A stretch of 64,000 nt of DNA from NCBI GenBank assembly GCA_019054805.1, contig JAHQIY010000009.1, forward strand, positions 1,736,001 through 1,800,000, given 5' to 3'. This document shows, piece by piece, positions 42,400 to 53,463 of this stretch. Position 1 is the stretch's first letter. Each line of letters begins with the position of its first letter. The position numbers and the translations under genes are program-made. The notes below the pieces were generated by a model. The model did no database searches, was not told where the DNA came from, and saw nothing but the letters and a program-made list of their open reading frames with translations. Source of the DNA: Brachionus manjavacas (lineage: Eukaryota; Rotifera; Eurotatoria; Ploima; Brachionidae).

Positions 42400-44590
42400 T
42401 GTTTACATAGTTCAGGTTTCAGGAAAAAAGGAGGAAATGGTTAGGTAGAAATTACACAATGGAGTTGGGTATTCAATATATCTTACTTCGAAACCTTCTT
42501 TGTATTCCTCAACAAGTCTGACAACCAATGGAATAGAATGACTCAGTCCTGCCCTAACATATCTCTCACTCAACTCAAAAAATCGATTTGAGACTGTAAG
42601 AAGTTTAAGTTTATTAAAAGCTTCATGATGCACGATGTTGGAGGGAGTATCATATTTTAACTTAAGGATAGATCTTACTGCTGAATTCTGAATTGCTTGT
42701 AGTTTTTTTATATTATTTTCTGAAAATGAATTCAAGCAAGGAAAAGAATAGTCTAAAATTGATCCGACTAAAATAGTCTAAAATTGATAATCTAAATTTT
42801 GTAAGTTTAGATTATCACTCTCTTTTTTGTACCTAGAGAAGACTACTGAACACGATTTTTTAAATGATATCTTTATTTTCACTTAATAAGCCATTGTTCT
42901 AGTTTGTTGGTGTATTTATTTATCTTATTTTCTAGGTTCCCATTTTTGTTATAAATGAAGAATGTAACTAGATCATCTGCGAAAAGAAGAGATTATACGT
43001 TATTTCTAGTCATAATTTTTCATATTTAAATGTTTGTTTTTCACTTATTAGTTTGAGATTCACATTTAATTTCAAATAAGATTTATCCTTTAAAAGTTTC
43101 TTTTTTTATTGTTTGGTCTCTCAACAAAAGCATAGCGTGAGTTATTGAATTAATACTATCTTCCTGAGTGACTCAGGAAGATAATAAACAAAAACCACGT
43201 TTATTACAATATTACAATCTGATGTTCCCCGGTGTTTCCTAAATCCAGATTGCTCTTGGAAAAGGAGTTAATTTTGTTCCAAAAAATTGTATAATCTTGA
43301 ATAAGAATTAATGTTAAAAAACTCACCAAGAAATTTATTAATAGAAATCAGGTCCTGATGCCGCTTCTTTTTTAATTTTAAAGCGATAATTAATTCATTT
43401 AAGCAAATTTGAACATTAAAATTACGCTGATCATAATTTCTAAAGAATTCAAAGTTAAAATTAATATTTCGAAATCTTTCTTAGTATCAATTAAATCAGA
43501 ATTAGAACTAAATATTGAAGTTAAGAGTCCTTAGATGCATTTTCCCTTTTCATCATTAGTTTTGAATTCTTTGTCACATGAAATCAAATTTGGGATTAAA
43601 TTTTATCTAATTTTTGGTCTGAATTTATATGTTTTTTACAAAAAGGGTCTACTTGTAAATGGGTTTTTTCCTATCTTCTTGATAAAATCAAACAAATTTT
43701 GATTCCAGAATTTTTTTAAAGAGGCCTTTAACTCAAATGTTTTTGAGCTTTTGAAAGCGAGATTTGTGGAAGTTTTTTCTTACTATCCTACTTTCTTTTA
43801 TCAGAATAACAATGTTCGGGGAAAGACTGATTTTGTAGATTTTCTGAGAAAGATAAGGAATGCTTTTATGAGAAGCAGAAATGATTTTTTTTGTAATTTT
43901 ATTATTTATTTGATCTATAGTGATGGATTTTTTAGGAATAAAAACCATTTGAGAATTTAAAATCTCACTAAATAATTTCCAGATTGTTTTCTTTTAATTA
44001 AATTTTTTAGCTGTTGATTTTTTTTCTAATTGATAGCCAATCGAAATTAATGTTTCGATTGGGAAATGGTCACTAGTCATGTCTTGACTTTTTAAAACAT
44101 TGAAGTCTATTTTTGTCAATTAATGAAGATGAAACCTAAAAAAAGATCAAGAAATTCAAAGTAACTCTTGTAAAAAATATTGAAAGTAGGGCGCTTATCA
44201 TTGACCACTGAAATGTCTAACATTGATTATTCTTTCCAACATTTTACCGTTTTCATTTTACCCTATGCAGCCTATTTGCTTTGTTCTAGCGTTTAGATCA
44301 CCACTTGAAATAAAGTTTCTTCATATTTTAATAACTGTTGGGTGGACTATAAAGTCTAAATACAACTAATTCATTATTCTTCCTAAAATCAGTTTTATCC
44401 AAAGGAGTTCGGAATTGAATTCCTCATTAGAAAAATCTTGTATAAATTGAATTCCTTCTTTAATTAAAAAAGAAGTATTCTGAATTGCTCGTAGGACTAC
44501 TCCTCCTCCATCCTTTTTGCGTAGTTTTGTTATGTTCTGTTATTTAAGATTGCTAAGCCATAACTCGAATTTGCATAAAGAGCTGAAGAG
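42400..44590 (-). mobile_element. LINE-A, degenerate but nearly full coding span
   Basis: On the minus strand: endonuclease blocks at about 44530-44040 (RMEEE/GGGVVLRAIQNT, SGDLNART, SDHFPIETLI), then finger and palm pieces (EAASGPD, GFRKHRG near 43215, ADDLVTF near 42975). The C-terminal part at 42735-42412 (IQNSAVRSILKLKYDTPSNI) resembles the element at 25.5 kb. Many stops. Its right part (from 42899) is the left part of the tandem unit and recurs at 50831-52550 and 58608-59148. Confidence 0.7.
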
Positions 44591-44945
44591 CTTTTTTATT
44601 TTTTAATTTTTATTTTTTTTATCTATTTATTTAAATTTTTTAAATAGATTTTTTAGCGTCCAAAAAATTTTAATAAACTAGGGGGCCGTTTCATTTTAAT
44701 TTTATTTGGTGTCAATATTCAAAAAAAAGTTACATTTTATTTAATCAGGTTAATCTTAATTTATATTTTTAATTTAAATTAAAAGGAGTAATTAATAAAA
44801 ATTTGGGAGAAAAATCAATATTTTGGTGTTTTTTATTCAAAATTTAGGGTATCGATTTTATAGAGCCAAAAATTAGTTATTGCTGATTTTCATTTGAATT
44901 AGACATTTTTCATGCTTTCTCGATTTATTTTTTATTTAAAAATTA

Positions 44946-45111
44946 GGTTGATAGACATAACGTAATTGCTCGATTTTACCGACATGTCGTAATGTACCTA
45001 ACGACATTTCGTTAAATAATCTTTTTAATGTTATAAGACACTGTCGTTAATTCTGAATACCCAGGTATAATGACATATCGTTTAAATTGAGCAATTACGT
45101 TATATCGAACC
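44946..45111. mobile_element. 166-bp foldback element in unit 1
   Basis: Arms of about 45 bp sharing ATAACGTAATTGCTC, in inverted orientation (GGTTGATAGACATAACG... and ...CGTTATATCGAACC). The middle has GACATTTCGTTAA/TTAACGACAG-like pairs. Copied in unit 2, absent from unit 3. Confidence 0.65.
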
Positions 45112-45312
45112 AAGCCTCATGGTATAAAATTCGATTCTAAATTAAATTTTAAAGCAATGATAGATGTTAAAAAATAATGTTGTAATTCAATACCAAATTT
45201 ATTGGCATGTTTAAGTTGATAATTAATTCAAAAAATCATTTAAATACAAAGAGTTTATCTTTAGATTTCAAAATTAATCTATGAATTAATTTAAATACCG
45301 AATTGGTTTTTT

Positions 45313-45400
45313 TTTTGTTTGAATTACTAAATGTATCCAATGTTGAAATAACATTGAAAAAGTGCGATTTTTCAAATATTTTTTTAAGTTTCAAAATAAA
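45313..45400. repeat. Single arm of the 6.7-7.3 kb foldback
   Basis: Shares TTGAATTACTAAATGTATCC- and AAAAAGTGCGAT-type stretches with the arms at 6741-7313, in one orientation only. Confidence 0.6.
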
Positions 45401-45499
45401 TAATATTTGTTTTTCAGATTTGAAATTAATCTCTTTAATGAAATAGAATGAATTTAATTTTTGTTTCGAAATTTGGAAAAATATTAAAAATTCTGTTTT

Positions 45500-46343
45500 A
45501 ATTTAAAGGAATAGAGAATGTTGTCAAAATTTATGCAGAGATACTAAAATATTCTCGCAAACTGTACCAGAAATAAGCGCACTGAGACTACAATCAGATT
45601 TAGATTTAATTTTCAAGTGGACTCTAGATTGGCTTCTTCTCCTCAACACATCAAAACGTGTGGTTATGCATTACGTTTATAAAAACAATGAATTCACTTA
45701 TTTTATTAATGGTAAACAGTTATCAACGTCAGAAACCGAAAGAGATCTTGGAGTTATCTTCAATACAAATCTTAAATGGAAAAATCAAGTAAAAGAGGCT
45801 TCAAACAAAGCAAATCAAATGTTAGGTCGCATCAGGAAATCATTCGCTCGTTTTGAATGTAAGTTATTTAGACCATTGTACTTAACATTTGCTCGTCCTC
45901 TTTTGAAATATGCTGTGCCTGTATGGTCTCAATTAGAAACAAACCGTATGAAAGCAGATTTAAGGCTTTGAACATTCCAAATCTGGTGGAAAGAAGAAAA
46001 AGAGGTGATCTAATTCAATTATACAAGTTCATGCATGGAATAGAAATGGTTGAAACAACAACAATTTTAATGTCACCAAAATCCAAGGAAGAGGTCACAG
46101 CTTCAAATATCACAAAGAAATTTCGAGGCCTCAACAAAGAGATAACTTTTTTTTCAACAGAACCACTAACATATGGAACTCACTGCCAAATCAATTTGTT
46201 GAAGCCCCCAATGTTAACAGCTTTAAAGCAGGCATTGATTGCTGGAGGAGCAGCAATCAATCACATCAGCTGTCATAGTGTGCCTTATCAGCACACTCGC
46301 TGGCCAGGCAGCTACAGTCAAAACTCCTACTACTACTACTAAT
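45500..46343 (+). pseudogene. LINE-C RT thumb and 3' end (unit 1)
   Basis: The frame 45567-45971 reads KWTLDWLLLLNTSKR, SETERDLGVIFNTNLKW and RPLLKYAVPVWSQ. After a deletion-type frame change, 45966-46342 reads VERRKRGDLIQLYKFMHG. Two extra T in a T run (about 46150) shift the last part. The 3' end has TGTGCCTTATCAGCACA, a perfect GTGTGC/GCACAC-type hairpin, then a GCTGGCCAGGCAGC palindrome and a (CTA)n tail at 46326-46342. Confidence 0.8.
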
Positions 46344-47467
46344 TTTAAATAATTCATTTATTTATTATTTACCAAGCAAATGCCCATTTAGAATAAAAAC
46401 ATATGAAAAAACTAAAAATATAGTTAATAATATAAAATTAAATAAATAAAAAGAATAAAAATGAGCATTAAAAAGAAAAAAAAAAAGATAATTAATTCAT
46501 TTTGATTAAATTTTATATTCAATCATTAAAAAACTGGATCTAGTCGGTTAGGTGAACCATTGTTCACTTATTATCCGAAAAATTCTTGTTCTCAGGTTTT
46601 GTGAACTATTGGTTCAACCATTTTTTTTGTTGAAAATAGAATTAGACGAACAATTTTTAGATGGGAACAAATTGAATAAAGCTATTTAATAGAATGGCTA
46701 ATTCATCAAACTAACTGAAAAATTAGTTATTAATTTTTTGTTTTTTTTAATTTGAAGGAGCTTTGCTCTAATCTGTTTGACTTGGTATTACCCTTTCAAG
46801 AGTCCCAAATACCCAGATGCACTTTTCTCCTAAAATCTTTTCCTTTAAACATAAATAATAAAAATTAAAGAAAATTAAAATTAATTTTTCAAACTTTAAG
46901 TTTTTTACCTTGGGGAAAAAAGATTCGTCTATTTCGAAAAATTAATCTTGTCCGCTCAAATTTAAATTTTCTATGTAATCATTTTTCTCTCTTATTTTTT
47001 ATTATTAGCATTTTTAATTTTTTCATCTAAATTGATGAAAAAATATCAAAATAATTTAACAATCTTTAGATTAGGTGAAATTCATAAAACCTGAGAACAA
47101 TAATTGCTCCATTAACAGGTGAACTATAGTTAATCTAACTGACAAGACCCGAAAGACTTTGTTTTTATTAAATTTTTCCTTTAGTGATAATTCATTTTCG
47201 TTTGTTACATTCTAACAAATACTCAATTTATGAAAAATGGAAAACAGAGCGTAGACAGTTTTTGAAACTACATGATTCAACTACTTTTTGAAATATAAAA
47301 TTCGAACTAAACCTTTCAAAAATCAGTATATAAATATAAATTTAAAAATCGACTTCGAAAATTTGTTGAAAATAATTTTATTTTTTAAATCTTCATAACA
47401 AATAAAGCATTTTACTTAAGAATTATTTTTTTTTATTAAAAGATTGATTTTGATATCCAAAGTTAAA
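46344..47467. other. AT-rich part of the tandem unit with LINE-A-like tail
   Basis: 46753-46775 (GAAGGAGCTTTGCTCTAATC) resembles the LINE-A tail. 47250-47460 is the segment shared with 33890-34110. No gene recognised. Confidence 0.5.
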
Positions 47468-47737
47468 CTATCTGAATCGAAATGCTATTTGGAATTGATT
47501 ATCAACTTCAACATGCCAATTAATCATTTTCAAAAGAAGAGAAAAAATGGATAAATTTTCCATAATTTCTTTTATTTGAGTCACGCTCTCGGCTATTTTT
47601 TCCTGACCGGCCACGTACTCCGGTTTGTTAATTGATGGAGATTTTAACTTTCCGAAAATTAGTATGTCGAGGATCAAAGCTAGTGCTCTAAACAGATCGA
47701 TAGTTTGGAAGAACAATTTATGACTCTGCATGTACAA
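47468..47737 (-). CDS. Unrecognised 89-codon ORF in the tandem unit (unit 1)
   Basis: Minus-strand frame MYMQSHKLFFQTIDLFRALA, then ILIFGKLKSPS and EKIAESVTQIKEIMENLS. Its less AT-rich half (47570-47740) looks like real or recently real coding sequence, and acceptor-like TGCAG precedes SHKLFF, so it may be an exon remnant. Present in all three units; a single extra T breaks it in unit 2. I do not recognise the protein. Confidence 0.35.
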   Translation of the reverse strand: MYMQSHKLFFQTIDLFRALALILDILIFGKLKSPSINKPEYVAGQEKIAESVTQIKEIMENLSIFSLLLKMINWHVEVDNQFQIAFRFR

Positions 47738-47974
47738 GTGCCTACCTTTTGCGAAAAAGCATTTTACCTGGTCACAACCGAAAGGTTTTATTCTTTGAGT
47801 ACTGAAGTAATAAAAAGATTTTGAAAATAAATTTTTTGGTTTAAGATGAGATATTTTAACTCAAGTAAAAACTAAACTTTTACATTCAGTTGTTAAGGTT
47901 CACATATTTGAAATTAGTAAAACAATTGTTCATTTTAATTCAGATAAAATTCAAAGCAGCAATGATAAAAATAA

Positions 47975-48430
47975 TATTTAAATGCGCCATAACTCTGCCG
48001 TAAGCCGGTCCCAAGCCCAGGATGAGAAAAGAGGAGGGTGGTGGCAGCCACACAATGTGGTCTTCTACGAGTCCAAAGAAGAGCTGTATTACGGGTACAT
48101 AGATTTACGAGTCTTTGTCCTAGTCTTGTCGTATGAGGGTGCCGCTGGCTTCGACCATCACCCAGTATAGAATCTTAACAGAGCAAGAACCTGTTTTACA
48201 GCTGACCCTCTTTGGATAGCCGTAACTTTGGAAGCGTTAAAGTTAAGGCATTCTCTCTTAAAGAGATTGTCGCTTGGTTTGTGGTTCCAAGCTAGTCTAA
48301 ATAGTTGTCGAGTTCGCAGTCTTTAAGTGCTCGGATGAGTGACGCTGTTTATGATGAACGTCCCACGTGCTTCTTAGGGGAAGACGCCGTCATAACTATG
48401 CCTTATGCCGGTCCCAAGCCCGGATGAAAA
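47975..48430 (+). mobile_element. RTE/Rex-like 5' block, present twice
   Basis: The G+C-rich block starts CATAACTCTGCCGTAAGCCG then GTCCCAAGCCCAGGATGA (47988-48022) and has a second, similar copy at 48388-48424 (GCCGGTCCCAAGCCCGGATG). CCGG...CCGG can form a small stem. From memory, a GCCGGTCCCAAGCCCGG motif followed by GGAGGGT occurs near the 5' end of RTE/Rex-type LINEs in other animals; I cannot verify this here. No long frame. Confidence 0.45.
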
Positions 48431-48439
48431 AATACCCAC

Positions 48440-49100
48440 AAGGAAAAGTCTAATCAAAACTCGAAGTAAAATACTCTATAATAAAGGTAATTTTGTGGCT
48501 CTAAAAGAAAATCTTGCCTTGAAGTTAGGGAAATGATCGTCTTAGAAGCTAATTCTATTCTAAATACTTTGATCCCGGTATACCGTGAGGGTGTTTCGAA
48601 AGTTCATTCAGGACGTATAAAAACGTATGCATACTGGTAGTAAAGGGAGGTTAAGAAAACGAGGATGAATTATGAGTTGTGTATTATCAGAAATTGTAAA
48701 AATAGTACCGAGCGTATTTTTTCATGATCAGAGAATAAAAAATTATCGTGTTAGGTCTTTAAACGATGGCTCTGGAAATTTAGTCACAGATAAACAAATA
48801 CTTGCTTTATCTGGATAAACAGAAGACTTCCTTAGATGACGGCATACAACCAAGTGAACTTACGAACTTTTCTTTCTCTCTTGCAGTAAACTTCACGAGA
48901 CTTTTCATAGCTTCATACACCTGTGGAAGCTTTCCAAAGGCATTTCATCAATTTCAAAAATGGAACTCGTACAGAAGCTTTAAATTACAGATCGATATCG
49001 CTATCATCACTTGCTTGTAAAATAATAGAGAGAATTCTGCCACAATTTTATGAAGAGATAACTGCACTAAAACCTGTTTCAAACTAAGACGCCTCTAATA
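48440..49100 (+). pseudogene. LINE RT finger region scrap (unit 1)
   Basis: Pieces in shifted frames: KNYRVRSLNDGSGNLVTDKQ (about 48748) and TSLDDGIQPSELTNFSFSL then FIASYTCGSFPKAFHQF (48820-48960). This is the pre-RT and first RT block of a LINE (D-G-I...L...S...G..P..W). It may belong to LINE-C. Repeated at 56919-57137 and 62591-62809. Confidence 0.6.
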
Positions 49101-49445
49101 CTAAAAATATCTAGAGTGTAAGATTATTAAAAGCTATCTTTAAAGAAGGACACCGTTTTTTTCTTTAGAAAAGTCTTTAATTTAATAAAGGAATAATTTA
49201 ATATAGAAAATTAAATCCTATTCAAACAAAAATACATCTCTCTTCGAAAATTAAATTGTATTGTTTTCAACATGCACTATAACTAAAGGTTTACTTAAAA
49301 TAATAAAATCATAAGAGCAATTAAATGAGCAATTAAAATATTAGTTAACAAAAATTTTTAATTTAATTCACATAAAGTACGATAATAAAAAATAAGATTA
49401 TGTTTCAATGAAACAGATTTATTTTAAAATTTAAAAATAAATAAT

Positions 49446-49694
49446 TTAGAAGAATCCAGCGAATGATGATGATCCGCAGCTTGGAGCTTGTAATTGAGGA
49501 TTTGGTAATGACAATGGAGCGGAGAATTCCCATCCAGTGGTCAATGGAGCAGCTGGCAACTGAGGTGCTTGCAATTGTGGTGCTGGCAATGACAATGGAG
49601 CGGAGAATTCCCAACCAGAAGTTAATGGCAATGATGGAGAAACCAATGGAGAAGAGAATTCCAATGGGTTTGACAAGTTTAATCCACATGACAT
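49446..49694 (-). CDS. 27-residue-repeat protein family, copy 7 (82 aa, 2 repeats)
   Basis: Shortest member and the only intact one on the minus strand. Two GWEF units. The N-cap has diverged (LSNPLEFSSPLVSPS) and the last unit has LPNPQLQ. Promoter and flanks are conserved. It lies inside tandem unit 1; the equivalent genes in units 2 and 3 lost their 5' part and promoter in one shared deletion. Confidence 0.7.
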   Translation of the reverse strand: MSCGLNLSNPLEFSSPLVSPSLPLTSGWEFSAPLSLPAPQLQAPQLPAAPLTTGWEFSAPLSLPNPQLQAPSCGSSSFAGFF

Positions 49695-49762
49695 TTTTCT
49701 AATTTTTATTATTTAATAGAATACTTATTTATTCGAAGTGATTTTTCAATATCAAATAATCG

Positions 49763-49771
49763 CCTTTTATA
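49763..49771 (-). promoter_or_regulatory. TATA box of repeat-gene copy 7
   Basis: TATAAAAGG on the minus strand, 77 bp before the ATG, preceded by the same AATAGCAAAGAATGG as copies 5 and 6. Confidence 0.75.
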
Positions 49772-49949
49772 TCCATTCTTTGCTATTCATGGTTTGATAA
49801 AATTGTAAATATCATGATTGTTTTTTTTTATCTTTTTTGTTTTTTCTTTCAATTTTTTACTTATCAATATGTTCAATTGTTGATATATTCAGTCGATATT
49901 TTTTTACCTTTCTTGCATTTGATTTTCTAATAGTAATTCATTGATTTTC

Positions 49950-50160
49950 TAGATGCCGCTTCTTTTTTAATTTTTAAAGCGATAATTAATTCATTTAAGC
50001 AAATTTGAACATTAAAATCACGCTGATCATAATTTCTAAAAAATTCAAAGTTAAAATTAATATTTCGAAATCTTTCTTAGTATCAATTAAATCAGAATTA
50101 GGACTAAATATTGAAGTTAAGAGTCCTTAGAAGCATTTTCCTTTTTCTTCATTTTGTCTA
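49950..50160. repeat. Second copy of a LINE-A segment within unit 1
   Basis: Near-identical to 43350-43560 (GATGCCGCTTCTTTTTTAAT onward), so the unit contains the segment twice. Such internal repeats could have served as crossover sites. Confidence 0.75.
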
Positions 50161-50164
50161 AAAA

Positions 50165-50760
50165 CAGTCCTACCTCTTCACCTAAATTAAATTATTTATA
50201 TACAAAACATATTGCCTATCGAAATTTACATATGGTCTTGAGGCTCTCACTCTTAATTCGACCTCTTAGGATTCAATAAAAAAATTACAAAACAACTTAA
50301 TTAGACAAATGTTTGGTTTAAAAGCCTACTGTCACATGTCACGAGTCTTATAAGTACTGAAAGTATTCAACTTTGATGAACTTTACCTATTCTAAAAACT
50401 AACTTTTATTGATACAATTAAATTTAATTATCTATCATCGCAATTCTTAAAATCTATGCTTATTGACCCCCCCCTCTAATAAATCTTTTCCCTCTGATTT
50501 GGTACTTATTTCCAAGCACTTTAAAATTGAAACTTCAAAAATTACATTAAATATAAACCAACTTAAAGAAAATATTAAGATTAATCTGATTTGTAATGAT
50601 GGTATATCTGATTCAATATGGTTGTCTTTGCAACTTAAAATTAAAACATAACAGAACTCTTCTAAATGAGCTAATTCAAAATAAAAGAAATTCATGAATT
50701 TTGGTCCCAATTGCTTTCTAAATTTCATGCCTTTCTCTATTTTTTATTTTTATAATTTTA
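50165..50760 (+). pseudogene. LINE-D2 RT C-terminal scrap
   Basis: Plus-strand pieces read FTYGLEALTLNST-like, SIKKLQNNLIRQMFGLKAY and SFPSDLVLISKHFKIETSK, parallel to the C-terminal half of the LINE-D at 17.5 kb (GLENIYPSKTEIKKIQTLEG, NMIKKMLGLSPRY). Stops throughout. Repeated at 57945-58540 and from 63610 to the right edge. Confidence 0.6.
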
Positions 50761-52910
50761 TTTTTAGGTAAAAATTTTTAATTTTTTAAAAAAACACAAA
50801 AACACAAAAAAATTTTATTTTATTTTAATTCTAGTTTGTTGGTGTATTTATTTATCTTATTTTCTAGGTTCCCATTTTTGTTTTAAATGAAGAATGTAAC
50901 TAGATCATCTGCGAAAAGAAGAGATTATACGTTATTTCTAGTCATAATTTTTCATATTTAAATGTTTGTTTTTCACTTATTAGTTTGAGATTCCAATTTA
51001 TTTTAAATAAGATTTATCCTTTAAAAGTTTCTTCTTTTATTGTTTGGTCTCTCAACAAAAGCATAGCATGAGTTATTGAATTAATACTATCTTCCTGAGT
51101 GACTCAGTAAGATAATAAACAAAAACCACGTTTATTACAATATTACAATCTGATGTTCGCCGGTGTTTCCTAAATCCAGATTGCTCTTGGAAAAGGAGTG
51201 AATCTTGTTCCAAAAAATTGTATAATCTTGAATAAGAATTAATGTTAAAAAACTCACCAAGAAATTTATTAATAGAAATCAGGTCCTGATGCCGCTTCTT
51301 TTTAATTTTTAAAGCGATAATTAATTCATTTAAGCAAATTTGAACATTAAAATTACGCTGATCATAATTTCTAAAGAATTCAAAGTTAAAATTAATATTT
51401 CGAAATCTTTCTTAGTATCAATTAAATCAGAATTAGAACTAAATATTGAAGTTAAGAGTCCTTAGAAGCATTTTCCCTTTTCTTCATTAGTTTTGAATTC
51501 TTTGTCACATGAAATCAAATTTGGGATTAAATTTTATCTTATTTTTGGTCTGAATTTATATGTTTTTTACAAAAAGGGTCTACTTGTAAATGGGTTTTTT
51601 CCTATCTTCTTGATAAAATCAAACAAATTTTGATTCCAGAATTTTTTTAAAGAGGCCTTTAACTCAAATGTTTTTGAGCTTTTGAAAGCGAGATTTGTGG
51701 AAGTTTTTTCTTACTATCCTACTTTCTTTTATCAGAATAACAATGTTCGGGGAAAGACTGATTTTGTAGATTTTCTGAGAAAGATAAGGAATGCTTTTAT
51801 GAGAAGCAGAAATGATTTTTTTTGTAATTTTATTATTTATTTGATCTATAGTGATGGATTTTTCAGGAATAAAAACCATTTGAGAATTTAAAATCTCACT
51901 AAATAATTTCCAGATTGTTTTCTTTTAATTAAATTTTTTAGCTGTTGATCTTTCATTTAGATTGATTCATTTAGAATGATTGATTTGTTGATCAATCATT
52001 TCCCTGATCGAAATTAATGTTTCGATTGGGAAATGGTCACTAGTCATGTCTTGACTTTTTAAAACATTGAAGTCTATTCTTGTCAATTAATGAAAATGAA
52101 ACCTAAAAAAAGATCAAGAAATTCAAAGTAACTCTTGTAAAATATATTGAAAGTAGGGCGCTTATCATTGACCACTGAAATGTCTAACATTGATTATTCT
52201 TTCCAACATTTTACCGTTTTCATTTAACCCTATGCAGCCTATTTGCTTTGTTCTAGCGTTTAGATCACCACTTGAAATAAAGTTTCTTCATATTTTAATA
52301 ACTGTTGGGTGGACTATAAAGTCTAAATACAACTAATTCATTATTCTTCCTAAAATCAGTTTTATCCAAAGGAGTTCGGAATTGAATTCCTCATTAGAAA
52401 AATCTTGTATAAATTGAATTCCTTCTTTAATTAAAAAGAAGTATTCTGAATTGCTCGTAGGACTACTCCTCCTCCATCCTTTTTGCGTAGTTTTGTTATG
52501 TTCTGTTATTTAAGATTGCTAAGCCATAACTCGAATTTGCATAAAGAGCTGAAGAGCTTTTTTATTTTTTAATTTTTATTTTTTTTATCTATTTATTTAA
52601 ATTTTTTAAATAGATTTTTTAGCGTCCAAAAAATTTTAATAAACTAGGGGGCCGTTTCATTTTAATTTTATTTGGTGTCAATATTCAAAAAAAGTTACAT
52701 TTTATTTAATCAGGTTAATCTTAATTTATATTTTTAATTTAAATTAAAAGGAGTAATTAATAAAAATTTGGGAGAAAAATCAATATTTTGGTGTTTTTTA
52801 TTCAAAATTTAGGGTATCGATTTTATAGAGCCAAAAATTAGTTATTGCTGATTTTCATTTGAATTAGACATTTTTCATGCTTTCTCGATTTATTTTTTAT
52901 TTAAAAATTA

Positions 52911-53076
52911 GGTTGATAGATATAACGTAATTGCTCGATTTTACCGACATGTCGTAATGTACCTAACGACATTTCGTTAAATAATCTTTTTAATGTTATA
53001 AGACACTGTCGTTAATTCTGAATACCCAGGTATAATGACATATCGTTTAAATTGAGCAATTACGTTATATCGAACC
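52911..53076. mobile_element. 166-bp foldback element in unit 2
   Basis: Copy of 44946-45111 with one or two substitutions. Confidence 0.65.
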
Positions 53077-53463
53077 AAGCCTCATGGTATAAAATTCGAT
53101 TCTAAATTAAATTTTAAAGCAATGATAGATGTTAAAAAATAATGTTGTAATTCAATACCAAATTTATTGGCATGTTTAAGTTGATAATTAATTCAAAAAA
53201 TCATTTAAATAGAAAGAGTTTATCTTTAGATTTCAAAATTAATCTATGAATTAATTTAAATACCGAATTGGTTTTTTTTTGTTTGAATTACTAAATGTAT
53301 CCAATGCTGAAATAACATTGAAAAAGTGCGATTTTTCAAATATTTTTTTAAGTTTCAAAATAAATAATATTTGTTTTTCAGATTTGAAATTAATCTCTTT
53401 AATGAAATAGAATGAATTTAATTTTTGTTTCGAAATTTGGAAAAATATTAAAAATTCTGTTTT

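Larger units (their letters stand above)
42899..50830. repeat. Tandem unit 1 (7.93 kb)
   Basis: Starts at CTAGTTTGTTGGTG, which recurs at 50831 and 58608. Holds in order LINE-A (minus), a foldback, LINE-C 3' end, a LINE-A-like tail, a minus-strand ORF, an RTE-like block, an RT scrap, repeat-gene copy 7 (minus), a second LINE-A scrap and LINE-D2. It lacks about 152 bp present in units 2 and 3 (56398-56549) but keeps copy 7 intact. Confidence 0.9.

Noticed and set aside
43733..43960. 71- and 69-codon frames on both strands, repeated at 51664-51891
   Set aside because: Part of the degenerate LINE-A in the tandem unit; conserved between units only because the duplication is recent.
47975..48430. 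rRNA or R2-type 28S insertion site
   Set aside because: The G+C-rich block does not contain the conserved 28S target sequence; an RTE-like 5' region is a better, though unproved, explanation.
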